Below, in pieces: positions 46,753 through 57,508 of a DNA stretch of 64,000 nt. Source of the DNA: Pyxicephalus adspersus (Eukaryota; Chordata; Amphibia; Anura; Pyxicephalidae); assembly GCF_032062135.1 (NCBI RefSeq), contig NC_092858.1, positions 164,502,677 to 164,566,676 of the forward strand, read 5' to 3'. The notes under the pieces are model-generated. The model was not told the DNA's origin, searched no databases, and worked only from the letters and a program-made list of their open reading frames with translations. The position numbers were made by a program, and so were the translations under genes. Position 1 is the stretch's first letter. The number at the start of each line of letters is the position of its first letter.

Positions 46753-47442
46753 CTATTTGGGCATCTGTACAGCTTTCATGTTGAGGTTGGTGGGAAGGAA
46801 GTGGCTGAACCTGCAGACAGAACAGGCACAAATGCCGCTTCCTCCTGGCACGGTGAAGGCCGAGCATGGCTGTTCCTCCACCGACAAGGAGTGCAGCTTG
46901 CTTGAGCATTGAGTCTCTCCACTGCCACCAGAACCGGGTGCCAAGAACACAGACCCTGGAGCTGCAAAGAGTGGCAAACCAGCAAGAAGCAATCTGGGCG
47001 TTGGGCCACTCATGTCCCCAATGATTCTACGTAATTCTTGAAGAGAACTTCCAAGAAGCAGTATGTAATTCCTGGCCAGCAAGAGGGTGGCAATCTTGGA
47101 TAGCTTTCTGCCTGGTGAGCTCTGGCAGTGGGTGGCAGAATATGGCATGATGACTTCTCTCAAGGCGTCCATCGCCAAGTTAAGATCTTGCATCCTCTTC
47201 CTCTCTCGGCTGTTTATTTTCTTTCTCAGCTGCTGCTGCTCTTCTTTTAGGTCTCTGCTGTGTCGTCCACACCTTTGAGTGGCAAAAGCAGATGCCAGTT
47301 TGTCTTTTCCTTCTCCGATGCTCAGAAGGGAGGTTGGATGTCGGCAAGCAGCGCCAATCTCTTGGCTTTTTCCACTTGACAGGTCACTGGGGCAATGTCT
47401 TATCATCTTCTCTCTGCTCTGAATAATCCTGCAGATCTGCAT
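46753..47442 (-). CDS. OLIG1: OLIG1, oligodendrocyte lineage bHLH transcription factor (single exon)
   Basis: Encodes a 229-residue protein from the first in-frame ATG (47442) to a TAG at 46755-46753. Residues about 72-140 are a complete bHLH domain: a basic region reading [10 protein letters not shown], with the Glu and Arg residues that contact E-boxes, then helix 1, a loop containing PGRKLSKIA, and helix 2 reading [20 protein letters not shown]. These features separate OLIG1 from OLIG2 and OLIG3. The C-terminus keeps the OLIG1-type LLLAGLPLF and [10 protein letters not shown] blocks and a cysteine-containing [13 protein letters not shown] motif. In the known family OLIG1 is a nuclear factor that acts with OLIG2 in oligodendrocyte development. 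At 229 residues it is shorter than the roughly 270-residue mammalian protein and lacks its serine-rich N-terminal stretch. An in-frame TAA lies upstream of the ATG. A second ATG at 47406 is an alternative start; both have A at -3. No intron is needed. Identity is secure; the start is less so. Confidence 0.95.
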   Translation of the reverse strand: MQICRIIQSREKMIRHCPSDLSSGKSQEIGAACRHPTSLLSIGEGKDKLASAFATQRCGRHSRDLKEEQQQLRKKINSRERKRMQDLNLAMDALREVIMPYSATHCQSSPGRKLSKIATLLLARNYILLLGSSLQELRRIIGDMSGPTPRLLLAGLPLFAAPGSVFLAPGSGGSGETQCSSKLHSLSVEEQPCSAFTVPGGSGICACSVCRFSHFLPTNLNMKAVQMPK

Positions 47443-47760
47443 AGTACTCAGCCAGACTTCTGCCAGTGAGCTCAGCAATGCTTAAAAAAGCATTTTTTTC
47501 AGGACTCTGGCTTTGGAATTCAGTAGGATGCTGGAGGACAAGCTATTGTGTTAACCGGTCACTTGACTGCACGTTTCTCTGAATATCCCATTGATAAACT
47601 AATGTGTAAGACGGCCCATTCTAGAGTCAAATGGAGTGAAGACTTTCATTGGCTGCGGGGTTTAGTCTTTGGATTGAAATCTCAAACACGACCATAGCCT
47701 CTAACAATCAAGACTACAATTATTGTATAAAAAATATTGTATAGTTTTCTTTATCACATC
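47443..47760 (-). promoter_or_regulatory. Probable OLIG1 5' UTR and proximal promoter
   Basis: This is the sequence immediately upstream of the OLIG1 start. On the minus strand a CCAAT box (ATTGG on the plus strand at 47648-47652) lies about 205 bases from the ATG. I see no convincing TATA box and no CpG island. All three frames are interrupted before the ATG, as expected of a UTR, except for one 52-codon open stretch described under findings. The transcription start is not visible. Confidence 0.4.
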
Positions 47761-49200
47761 CTTTCATATTCTACAACTTCTAGGTCCTTCAGCATGTCAC
47801 AAGTTAGAGCAAGCAGTCACTGTGTTAGGCATAAAGAATGAGCAGGTAAAGATAGACCCTCGCATGCTTTCCAAAATTTGAACCTGAAAGCGGTATTTGT
47901 CTCCAACTTTCCAGCCCAATGGCCTTTGGGTTTGTGTCTATGGATTGAGATGCTTCTGGGATCATGCAAAAGTCAATACCAATGAATGTGCATTTGGCCT
48001 GCGGTTGGCCTCCTCCTGACCCCGAAGACTTGTAACCAGTTTTGAACAAAAGCCCATCAACACCAGTACTAAGATTCTCAAGAGTTCAACCCTGAGTGTC
48101 AGATATCATTTCACTGTCTCCTGTGCCTGCTCTTCCATCCTCAGATCCCTACTTTATTGCTGGGCCTTACAGTAATAAGGGGGTTAGAGGATAGAGCACA
48201 TGGGGGGCACACAGGTATCCAACAATACCAGAGGCGTTAAATGCTGTAGCACAGAAATGAAATAGAAATAGGAGACAAAAGCTACCAAACCAAAAGCTAC
48301 CAAAAGAGATGACCCATTATACCCAAGGTGGGTATAATGGGTCATCTCTTGCAGGTACCTTCAGGTACTTTTTATAAAACATTGACAAAGTCTCTCTACA
48401 ATGGCAATGAAATATGGGCCCCAGCCTGTCCTCAGTTTATGGGTTTCCTCGCCATTGTAATTGGATCATGCATAAGGGTAAAGGAACACAACATTTGTGT
48501 TTAGCTTTTGTCTTGTTTTTCAAACATATCTGCAGGATTTGTAATGCAATGATTGAACTGATTCCCATAAAGCTGTACATTCTTACATGCACTTGCACAG
48601 CTCAGCATGGGATGCTGGAATACCTGGTTACCAGGACTAAATCAACTCCAGCACTGGCCTAACTTAAGGTCAGGATATATACATCATCGTTTCAGAATAG
48701 CCGAAGAAACCAGTAGAAGAAAAAGAAAGAAGATGGCATTACCCACGACTAAACAGGGTCAGGTGAGTGTCTCCAAAATATTGAGATCAGGCATATAAGG
48801 TTATATTATAGGGGAAGAGACATTGCAGTTTTTTAGTTTCAAAGTTTAGTTCCATTTTAATGATCTAAAAATCAGCTGGATCTGGCAATATGGTTCAGCT
48901 GGCAGCAGAAAGAGTTGTATAGGGCAGAGGACATGGGTAATAAATGGGTTTCTCCTAAAGAGTGTTTTCTCTTAAAAAAATGCATATCATGTTTGCGTGG
49001 CCCTAATTCAGTGAAGTTTCCTCTAATGGGGCATTTTAAACCTTGTTAACAATATACCTTTTTAGCCCCACATTGTACACATAAAAAGAGTTTATTTTAG
49101 GACTGTTCAATTCTAGGCCTTGTCTGGCAATAACCCACGCACTATTTTGGTATTTCTTAAAATTTAGCAACATGTGACTCAGAAAATGACTATTTTATAC
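47761..49200. other. Unique sequence upstream of OLIG1, with a perfect hairpin and a dispersed repeat
   Basis: A perfect 21-bp hairpin lies at 48304-48350. At about 48690-48865 GAAGAAACCAGTAGAAG, AAAGAAGATGGCATTAC and AAAGTTTAGTTCCATTTTAA match the inverted relative at 37.3 kb. No exon is supported. Confidence 0.5.
48304..48350. repeat. Perfect 21-bp inverted repeat with 5-base loop
   Basis: Arms 48304-48324 and 48330-48350 are exact reverse complements beginning AAGAGATGACCC; loop AAGGT. About 0.9 kb upstream of the OLIG1 start. Confidence 0.95.
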
Positions 49201-49469
49201 CAATGTTTCCTGACCTTAATAACATAGGAGAACATTTGAAATAACTTTCAGTTTTTAGGGAACCCCTTCTAAAATTACTGCATCCACAGCTCACAGTATA
49301 TTAGTTTGATGGTCATTCAGAAGAATGCCTCTTACATTGGTGGCCATTGGGAAGATTTCCACTATTACAGATATCCAAAAAGATTATTGATATTGATTAA
49401 ACCCACCTGAGAGTCACAAATTACTCATTGCTCTAGGAACCCCTAGCAAACTTTGGCTGAGAAACACTG
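49201..49469 (-). mobile_element. hAT-like element, copy G, minus strand
   Basis: Right end TTTGGCTGAGAAACACTG; contains AGGAACCCCTAGCAAAC, GAATGCCTCTTACATTGG, CACAGTATATTAG and left terminus CAATGTTTCCTGACC. Confidence 0.75.
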
Positions 49470-49869
49470 AATTTGAAAAATCCTGGCTTGTTTGTGGCCG
49501 TATGAATAAACAATGTCTCAACTTGCCAGCAGCCTAAATAAATTTACGAAGGCTCTTCTAACTCCACCCCCTTGCTTTTCACTGGAGACGCTTCCATAAC
49601 TGGCAAATAAATCCTTAAAAATTAACTTTAAATCACACAGATTTTTCCCTCACCCATGGACTACAATTATTGTTACTTTTTTTGCCATTTAAGTGGAAAT
49701 TCAGGCCAAGTGGAAAAAGTGGACCAATTGCCAATTTCACTTAATACTAATTATCAATAATCTATTTGCCAGAAACCAGAATTCTAGAAATTAACCAGGA
49801 ACATCCCATATTGTTTTCATGTTTTTGTTAAGGGCTAACTTGACCTTTTGTGTATTATACTGTGAGCAG

Positions 49870-50070
49870 TGTACCGGAATATGGACTCTACACTGTGCAC
49901 AACACAATACACAGTCCATTTTTCTATATACTCCATACAGTGCAATACACAGCCTGTTTAAGTACACTGCATACAATACAATACACAGTCCTTGGACCCT
50001 TTCAGTGCACACGGTATGATAAATAGAACACGTTCCTGTACACTGCATACAGCACAGCACGTTCAATGTT
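49870..50070. repeat. ~45-bp minisatellite, about 4-5 diverged copies
   Basis: ATACACAGTCC and TACACTGCATACA(A/G)(T/C)ACA blocks recur with 40-50-bp spacing. As the unit is close to a multiple of 3, the minus strand shows a 91-codon frame with repeated LCIVLYAVY-type peptide; it is not a gene. Confidence 0.75.
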
Positions 50071-50999
50071 CCTCTCCAAAGTCCAAGTTTTTTAAATTCC
50101 TATTGTCTTGATATCCAAAAATAAAAAAAACAGGGTTTATTGCATTAATCAAAAAATTTCTATTGCTGTCCCATACACTCAGTCTTCATCTGGGTGGAAT
50201 AAAGACCAGCATCATTCAACTCATGGTGCCATCATGGACACTCCAATTGGGATGCCTGCTCACCCCATTCTGGGCTGCACAGTACTGAGCTCAGAAGAAC
50301 TATTGAAGCAAGGAGGACTGGCCATGGCCAGAGGACACAATTGGAAAAAGACATTGCCCCATGGCAGGACAAATGAAAGGAAAAAACTGGTATACCCAAT
50401 AATTAAAAAAATGCAATAAAGAAAGGAAATGCAAATGACCGGGGTAGTGCTCAACCTGGAGCCAGGACATTGTTGAATACAGAGCTATATCAGAGCTAAC
50501 GATGGTCTACTATATATAAAAAGGGGCATATGGCATAGGAAGCTGTGAAACACATCAAGAACTATGGCTGGGTTCTGATTTATGTATTTAAAGCACTGTA
50601 CAATAATGTTGCAAATGAGCAATTCCAAATAAATGATGTTTTTATGAATGTTGTTAATGTTGGTGCCTTCAAAGTCCCATATAGGTTTTTCCATGTGGAA
50701 ACTTTAGGGGTACATGGCTATCCTGTAGGTGTAAAAGAGGGCCTGATCCTCTAAGAAATGTTAGCAATGATACAGAAAACATTAGTAGGTACAGCAGGTT
50801 TTGTCAAGTTTTAGTTGCAGCTGCTAAGTATCTCCAAGTACCAGGCAATGGCTGGCAAGACTTGCTGGGATTTGTAGCTCCATAGAAGCTGAAAAGCATA
50901 ACGATTGCCCAAGCAAGGCAACCCTAAGAATACAAAAACTTTGTCAGAGTTCCACATAGCAAAATTTCTGAATAAGGGACAATTTGCTTGTAGGCCCGC
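50071..50999. other. Unique noncoding sequence
   Basis: No gene recognised; 50108-50419 and 50545-50754 frames lack domain features. Confidence 0.5.
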
Positions 51000-51350
51000 T
51001 GCTAATTCAGAGCACAATAATGCCCTCTGTTGTGGGTGTGAGGACTTGGCATCATCCCCTTCGTGCCTCTGTCAACCTGAAAAGAGTCGAGGGGACTTCC
51101 CTGGCTGCCGGGCACTTTGGATCCAAACTCATAGAATGAGCTTCTTTCATGGGGACACATGGCTGAGAACGTCAAGGGGGGGTAAATAGAAAACAAAACT
51201 GTCTGTGAAGTCATTTCCATGATCTGCATCTGACCATCCGGTGGCACGTTTGCCAAATGAATGGGCAGAAGTGTCACAGGAAAGTAAGACATAGTGAGGA
51301 CAAACAGCACAAATGCCCAGGCAGCTTTATGAATAAGAGAAAGGGGCAGA
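51000..51350. promoter_or_regulatory. Candidate conserved noncoding element upstream of OLIG1
   Basis: Unique, balanced block with ACAATAATGCCCTC, CTTTCATGGGGACACATGG, GTGAAGTCATTTCC and CTTTATGAATAAGAG, ~3.5 kb upstream of OLIG1. Opposite-strand frames of 94 and 102 codons overlap and have no domain, as expected of a non-coding GC-balanced block. Confidence 0.3.
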
Positions 51351-52190
51351 TAGACGCTCAGTGCTCATCCTTCTGCCTTTCACTGGCCGGAGCGAGGGGC
51401 ACAATGAGCCATATACAAAGATGAAAGGTAATAAATGTGTCTTATTGACTTACTGCTGGCAGGGCTGTGGGACACCTGCTGAAGAAAAAAGGGGCGCTTT
51501 GTCAGCTGGTGGGGGATCTGGGCAGCTTCCCCTCCAAAGATGCTGTGTGGTCGAAGAACTGGGTACTATGGCTCAAGCAGATTTTCTGCTCATGTCAACA
51601 TAATGGTGAATGGCAGCCTTGTTCAGTGCCCAAGTAACACGGCATGAAGGCGTTGTTGCATCTAGTTTATTGCACTAGAGACTGACCCCATGGATTACCT
51701 TTATCTAGGTGTATTTGTGAATAGAATCAGCCTAATGTCATAACTATTAGAAAGTTTGTTAAGTAGGGATGTATATAATTATAAAGGGGCCCTGCCGAAA
51801 AAGGGTCACTCCTTGTTACTCCATTTCCAATGCAAATTTTTTTAGGTATAAGCAATACTAAAAGCTTCAATGTTAAAGCCCCCATAAAATGAAATGGTGT
51901 GCAAGATAAAAATGCAGTTCTGACTGCAATATTCATTCCAGTCTATCGCTGTCCTCTGTAATATTCCTTTATTGCCACATCAGTCTTATAGCATTAATGA
52001 TACCCAGAGTCATCCAGAGGGCACAGAATGAAACAAGCCTGTTCTCTGATGGGGCATCACCACGGGGCTCTTTTTTTTACAGTATTTTGATGCACAGAGC
52101 AGAAGACTGAAAAGGGGAGCTAAGCCAAAACAAGTTCATGGCCCATGCTTCTAAAGGAAGCCATGCTGGTCAATGGATGCAAGATCAATG

Positions 52191-52228
<38 letters not shown>

Positions 52229-53019
52229 TAATTTCATTGGTCTTGCATACATTGATCAATTACATTGATAACCATACCTGCCTCACCATACAATTCATAT
52301 ATTCCATACATTCAATGGAATGTGCTGATACAAAACCATTAAATGTAGAATCTACAAAACAATTTGGGAATAATGTGCTGCAATGAAGCTGCACTCTGGA
52401 TCAATAAAATGTGTGAATAAAACCTGATCAATAAATGCTCATTCAGTATGAAGGAATGCAATAGGAGGCTATACTCACCTTATTCTTTGCTCCCCTAGCA
52501 CCCTGCACTCTTCCCATCTTTTTTGATGGCATGACTCGTGGCTGGACCCTACTTATCCCCACTTACAATGGAGGATTAGCAGTTGGTAAGTGTGCCAATG
52601 CACCTTTGGCCCTGGACTGCCAAAGAGACTTTAGTGGTTCCAGGGGTGTAGTCGTAAAAAAATAAAGAGGGGGCATGGTAATAGTAAAGGATATCAGTGG
52701 TAGGCGCACAGGGAGAGCCTATACAGGCTAAAAGTGAGGGCACGGCATGCCCACGCGTGCCTGCCCCACTACACCCCTGAGTGGTTCAGTCTTTCAGATA
52801 GAAGGAAGCTTACTTGAGTGAAGAATAGAAAAACTATGGTTGCTTGTTATAATCCCCCTCGAGGCTTCCATCTAGCTAAGCTTCCAGGGTCCCTCTGCGG
52901 TGTCCAAAAGTTCCATCAGTGCAAAAGTAAAGTTTTTTTTTTTTTTTTATCAGGGCCTGGTGCAAAAGTAACACTTTCCCCCTAGATGGCTGCCCTGATC
53001 CTCCTCATCAAAATGAATA
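51351..53019. other. Unique sequence with an AT-loop hairpin at 52168-52257
   Basis: GGTCAATGGATGCAAGATC and GCATACATTGATC form imperfect inverted arms around an (AT)n loop at 52198-52224. No exon is supported. Confidence 0.5.
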
Positions 53020-53024
53020 TTGTA

Positions 53025-53260
53025 CCTTGCAAAAACTGCCTTCAGACAGTGACAGTAGAAACGAATGAGAGCCGTACAGACAGCACTGTCCATTCTATAT
53101 AGGGAAGGGAGGACGAGCAGTGGGACACCCAGCTGCGTCCCCCCCTCCATCATAGGAAACAGCAGCAGTTGTTGGCTGTCATTCACTCAGTGACCCTTCA
53201 GGATGGATCATTGAGTGTCATCAGGGGGCAGCTGTACATCAGATTTTCACCCAAGACAAT
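53025..53260. mobile_element. MITE of the 'gtgtgtac' family, copy 3 (degraded)
   Basis: CAGCACTGTCCATTCTATAT, GGGAAGGGAGGACGAGCAG and AGTGACCCTTCAGGATGG resemble the 42.4-kb copy; the ends are poorly preserved. Confidence 0.45.
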
Positions 53261-53379
53261 CACAAACACTAAAATAATTTTACGATTGTAACAATGTAGA
53301 GTTTCCCAAAGTTTAACTTAAGAAAACCTAAAAATTAATATTACGATAACAAATGTATTTTAGATTGCTATTCAAATAG

Positions 53380-53990
53380 CTGGAAGTGTGTTCTTGCTTA
53401 CAACAAACTATGGCTTTCCATTCATGCAAAGAGTTCAGTGGAGCGCCCCCGGGAGACAATACATACTAATGTCCCTTTATTCACAGCAAGCCATTGTCTG
53501 AGAAGAGGGAAAGGCCTGCTTAGCACTTGAAAGGGCAGATTACAAATATTTGGTTAGGTTATTGTCATGATTATGGTCGTTGACGCATACGCAGACAGGT
53601 GACAGCTCTAACAAGTCTCATTAACATCTTGTCCCCTGTAGCAGATGAGAAGTTTATAGGTTGCTAATAAACTGTGACCAATGGCTGAAGGCGGCCTGAT
53701 TGTCTTCAAGCTGTTTGGGGGCTGCAGGTTCTTGGGAGAGCTTGCACTTGTTCCTCTGATATTTCCATACAGCCATCACATGAAAGCATGTGGCAGCCTC
53801 CGATGTTTCCTATAGAGAAAAGGCATATGTCTGTCACACGAGCATGGCGAATATCTAATCAGGCCTCCACAACAATGTGTTATGCCCGGGGGGCCGCTGA
53901 AAACAAGACAGCGTTTTTCAGGGAACAAATACAAAACAGAAGCGTCACTTGCATTGTGTGTAATGAATACAATCGGTGTGAGCGCACCCA
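53380..53990. promoter_or_regulatory. Strong candidate conserved noncoding element, OLIG1 upstream
   Basis: About 600 bp of unique, balanced sequence free of repeats, with CCATTCATGCAAAGAG, ACAGGTGACAGCTC (E-box CAGGTG), GCTAATAAACTGTGACC, CATTGTCTGAG (SOX-like ATTGTC), GAATATCTAATCAGG and ACAACAATGTGTTA (SOX-like). Located in the presumed OLIG2-OLIG1 interval. Confidence 0.42.
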
Positions 53991-54032
53991 ATCCTATGTA
54001 CTATTATAACAGCATTTATTAAAAATAATAAT

Positions 54033-54562
54033 TATGGAGCTGATTTATTGGCTGTTCACTTTTAAAATTAATTATCCACTTGCCAGGGTTAATTCACTTA
54101 GCTTAGTGAATGCAGTGAAAATTCATGTTACACTGATCCCAATCACATGCAAGGAAAGAGAAAAAAATGATTATTGTTTGCACGCAAATGGAGAGTTAAT
54201 CTATAGCTAAGGATCTTTCACGAATGAACGATGGCACAATGCATGAACGAGTGTACAGCACCATTCTGCTGTATGGAGAGGAGAGGGAGAAGATTGATGG
54301 AGTGGCACCCCCACTGCACTCTCTCCTCTTCACTTGCTAGGATCGTTCGTCGTACATCGTCTGTGGATCCGCCAGGACGGCTGTTTGGATGATGGACGAC
54401 GAGTGCTGTACACACGCAAGATTCTCGTCTGATATCGGCCCTGAGCTGATTATCGGACGAGAACTAATGCACGTGTGTACCTAGCCTAATTCACTCAGCT
54501 AATTACCTGGTAAGGAGATAATTCACTTTGCTAAGTGATCAGCCAAAATTCCCTTATAAAAT
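54033..54562. mobile_element. 'ttcactt-agc' MITE copy 2, split by a second MITE
   Basis: Left half GCTGATTTATTGGCTGTTCAC to GAGAGTTAATC; right half TAATTCACTCAGCTAATTAC to GTGATCAGCCAAAATTCCC. The interior is replaced by the 'gtgtgtac' MITE. Confidence 0.65.
54195..54487. mobile_element. 'gtgtgtac' family MITE copy 4, nested
   Basis: GAATGAACGATGGCAC, TACAGCACCATTCTGC, CACCCCCACTGCACTC, GAGTGCTGTACACACGC, CTGATTATCGGACGAG and a right terminus CACGTGTGTACCTAGCC. Lies within the MITE at 54033-54562, so it inserted later. Confidence 0.65.
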
Positions 54563-55302
54563 GAAGCCCAATGGAGTTTTTCTACATTCCGACTTATTCT
54601 AGGCATACACTGGTCCTTTGTGGTGTGTTTCCAGAAATACGAGGAATAAGACTAACAAATGTGTAAAGTTGGTGGCACTAGGATGATGGTGTATTTCTTC
54701 TGTAGGAACCATGTTTCATTTGGGTTTTGATGTGTGTTAAATATTAAACATGTCCAGGGTTAGTTGATGTGAAATAATCTGCAGTGCATGGGATTAGTAA
54801 AGCATACTGGAAAGTCAGACTGCTGCTCTCCTGTGGTCTGACAGCTTTACTGATTGGGGAACTTTTCTGCCCAGGGGGTGTCAAACCATAAAGAACTTAT
54901 AACCCTAAACCAAAGGCCGAACACTGGGCCCACTCTCTCTGGGAGATGCCAGTTGCAACTTGTTGGGTTTAAATTTAGGGGGTACCTGGTGCATTTTCAG
55001 AATTACAAAGAACCAGTAACAAGACCTATTCTGAATTGAAACTGAACTGCTAGCAGGGGCTGCCTGGCCTCCTTAAGCCCTAGAGGCCAATCCTCCCCAA
55101 CCTTGACTACCCCTATGGCAAGTGATTACCCCCCCCCCCCACCCCAAATAAATGAGAGTACTGCAGTAAATACATACAATACAAAAAATACAATATTTCC
55201 TTGTCCAAAAAAAAAGAAATGTAAGTTTTACATGTAAAGAGAAATCCATAAAGGCCATGAAAATTCTTATTCAGGCTCTTCTAGTTATAGTATAACAAAT
55301 GT
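54563..55302. other. Unique sequence with a C-run at about 55130-55141
   Basis: No gene or named repeat visible. Confidence 0.5.
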
Positions 55303-56066
55303 CAAAGGGTTTTCTTTTCCCAACAGGGAAAATTTGCATGGGTTTTAATGGTGCCAAATATCAACACTAACAACACAATTTATGTTAAAACAGTTTGTTG
55401 CAATTTATTATACAATATTATAAAAAATGTATAAATACTTGCAAAATGCAAATAATGACAATTCAGTAATCACATAATTTGTAATGATAGACAGGAAGCA
55501 GTAAAAGAGTGACCCCAGTAGATCTAACAACTAAAAAACAAAAAGGCGCTCTATTTTGTTCTAAATCTGAAGACAATACTACTAAAGGTGATATTTTATC
55601 TTTTTGATTATATACACTGCGGTGTAATAAAAGCGACTACCCACAATACTATGGGGTCATATCACTCCTAACTGCACAAGAAAGTCCGTGTTATGGATTT
55701 TAAACAAATAATCTTGCTTTCCAACATCAATGCTTCAATGACATAATACCAACCTAATCATCAACCACTATCTGAACAAATACATAGATGCGGCACTAAT
55801 ATCGCTCCATCTTTCTGATGAAGCCTATTGGTGAAACGCGTTGAGGACTGTAAAAGTTATTGTGTATCATTACAGATTATGTGATAGCTGAATTGTCATT
55901 ATTTGCATTATGCAAGTATTTATCGTTTTGTGATAAATTTTTTATAATATTGTATAATAAATTGCAACAAATTGTTTTTTTTAACATAAATTGTGTTGTT
56001 AGTGGTAATATTTGGCACCAATAAAACCCATGCAAATTGTCCCTGCTGGGAAAAGAAAACCCTTTG
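55303..56066. mobile_element. 764-bp fold-back MITE with ~200-bp inverted arms
   Basis: Arms 55303-55499 and 55865-56066 are long inverted repeats: CAAAGGGTTTTC with GAAAACCCTTTG at the tips, AAATTTGCATGGGTTTTA, TTGCAATTTATTATACAATA and AAATAATGACAATTCAG with their complements. The centre carries CTGATGAAGCC and GTGAAACGCGTTGAGG. Non-coding; the arms are close to 90 percent alike by eye. Confidence 0.85.
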
Positions 56067-56321
56067 GTATTTCTGAGTATTAGCGTGTGGTGCAATGTAA
56101 ACAATTTTCCCAGAGTATCCATTTAAAACATAGTTATAAGATAACAAGTGAACCCAATGAGGCCGTCTGTGTTGTCACCTTGTCACAGGCATCCTTGGTG
56201 GAGACTACACAACAAGGTACCAACACATATTGCACAGGCATGGTACGCCATTGTCATTGTCAAGGAGCTGATCCAAGGAAAGAATTTTCATCTAAAGCTG
56301 CAGTGAATGAGTTCAATAGTT
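56067..56321. other. Short unique spacer
   Basis: Nothing recognised. Confidence 0.4.
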
Positions 56322-56602
56322 ATTAATATTATTATTACACAGTATTTATATAGCGCCATCTTATTACGCAGCGCTGTACAAAGTCCACAGTCATGTCACT
56401 AACTGTCCTTCAAAGGAGCTCACAATCTAATCTCCCTACCGTAGTCATATGCCTTTTATGTAGTCTAAGGTTATTTTGGGGGGAAGCCAATTAACTTAAC
56501 TGCATGTTTTTGGAATGTGGGAGCAAACCGGAGTACCCGGAGGAAACCCACGCAGACACGGGGAGAACCTGCAAACTCCATGCAGATAGTGTCCTGGCTA
56601 TA
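56322..56602 (-). mobile_element. tRNA-derived SINE, minus strand, head truncated
   Basis: Contains the core (GGAGTACCCGGAGGAAACCC, GCAAACTCCATGCAGATAG, GTGTCCTGGC) and tail (TATATAGCGCCATC, ATTACGCAGCGCTGTACA) found at 15.1 and 58.7 kb, but stops before the tRNA-like B and A boxes. Confidence 0.75.
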
Positions 56603-56730
56603 GTTCCAACATGAAAAGGAAAAACCAATCCAGCCACCACGTCCAGTGCCTTGTCCCCACTGGTGTTACAAAAATATCAGCTTCCAAGCCATTTAAAATC
56701 CTCACGTTCTGTGTTAGGTGCAGTGGAACT

Positions 56731-57012
56731 GATTTACTAAAGAAATATGGGCTGTTCACTTAGCAATGTGGCATCTCCTCTTGTCAAGGATATATCACTT
56801 AGCTTAGTAAATGATATGAAGCTCTGCTGCCTCCAACCATTCAGTCATATAAAAGTATAAAAGTAAAAATCCAGTTCTTTTAGATTTCCTTGCACATGAT
56901 TGATTTTTTGTGCTAAGTTTATTTTCCCCACATTTTCTAAGTGAATAATTCCCTGCAAACAGATATTTCATCCTGGCAAGTAAATGGCCAGAACTAATTT
57001 TTTCAATCACTA
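56731..57012. mobile_element. 'ttcactt-agc' MITE copy 3
   Basis: ACTGATTTACTAAAG, GGGCTGTTCACTTAGCAATG, CACTTAGCTTAGTAAATGA, CTCCAACCATTCAG, TTCCTTGCACATGATTG, TCTAAGTGAATAATTCCC. This is the best-preserved copy apart from its degraded right terminus. Confidence 0.65.
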
Positions 57013-57283
57013 ATTGGTAGTTGGGATCTACAGATGCAGAATATTTGGGATGACCCAGAAAACATCCCAAAATACAATGAAACTCATAACAACGTGCTTC
57101 AGTTTTAGTATTGGTGGCACTTTTATTGGAAGCATTTTAGGCAGTCTTATGCATTGCAGCACTTATATGTTGCAATGTGTAATTTTTAGATGCAACACAA
57201 TGCTTCAGCCTCTATTGAATACCATATCAAGGCTGTTTTTGGACATTTCAGGGGCCATAAAAAGGAATAAAATGCATTAGACG

Positions 57284-57312
57284 TGCCAAGTAACCTAAGG
57301 ACTTGTAAGTTG

Positions 57313-57347
<35 letters not shown>

Positions 57348-57425
57348 ATATGCCCCCACGCTCATTTTTCTATTTCATCTGGAAGGGGGCAAAGCCAGGA
57401 ACTTCTCAGCACCCCTTCGTGTAAT

Positions 57426-57479
<54 letters not shown>

Positions 57480-57508
57480 CAACTTACAAGTCCTTAGGTT
57501 ACTTGGCA
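57284..57508. mobile_element. 225-bp hairpin MITE with perfect 31-bp arms and internal (AT)n tracts
   Basis: TGCCAAGTAACCTAAGGAC at the left (57284-57314) is mirrored exactly at 57478-57508. Each arm runs straight into an (AT)n tract (57315-57344 and 57424-57477), leaving a ~78-bp unique centre. Non-coding. Confidence 0.85.

Noticed and set aside
46776..47278. Other frames overlapping OLIG1 (46776-47009 minus, 46624-46905 and 47087-47278 plus)
   Set aside because: Shadows of the OLIG1 coding sequence with no family features.
48304..48350. microRNA precursor
   Set aside because: The stem is only 21 bp with a 5-base loop and perfect pairing, unlike normal precursors.
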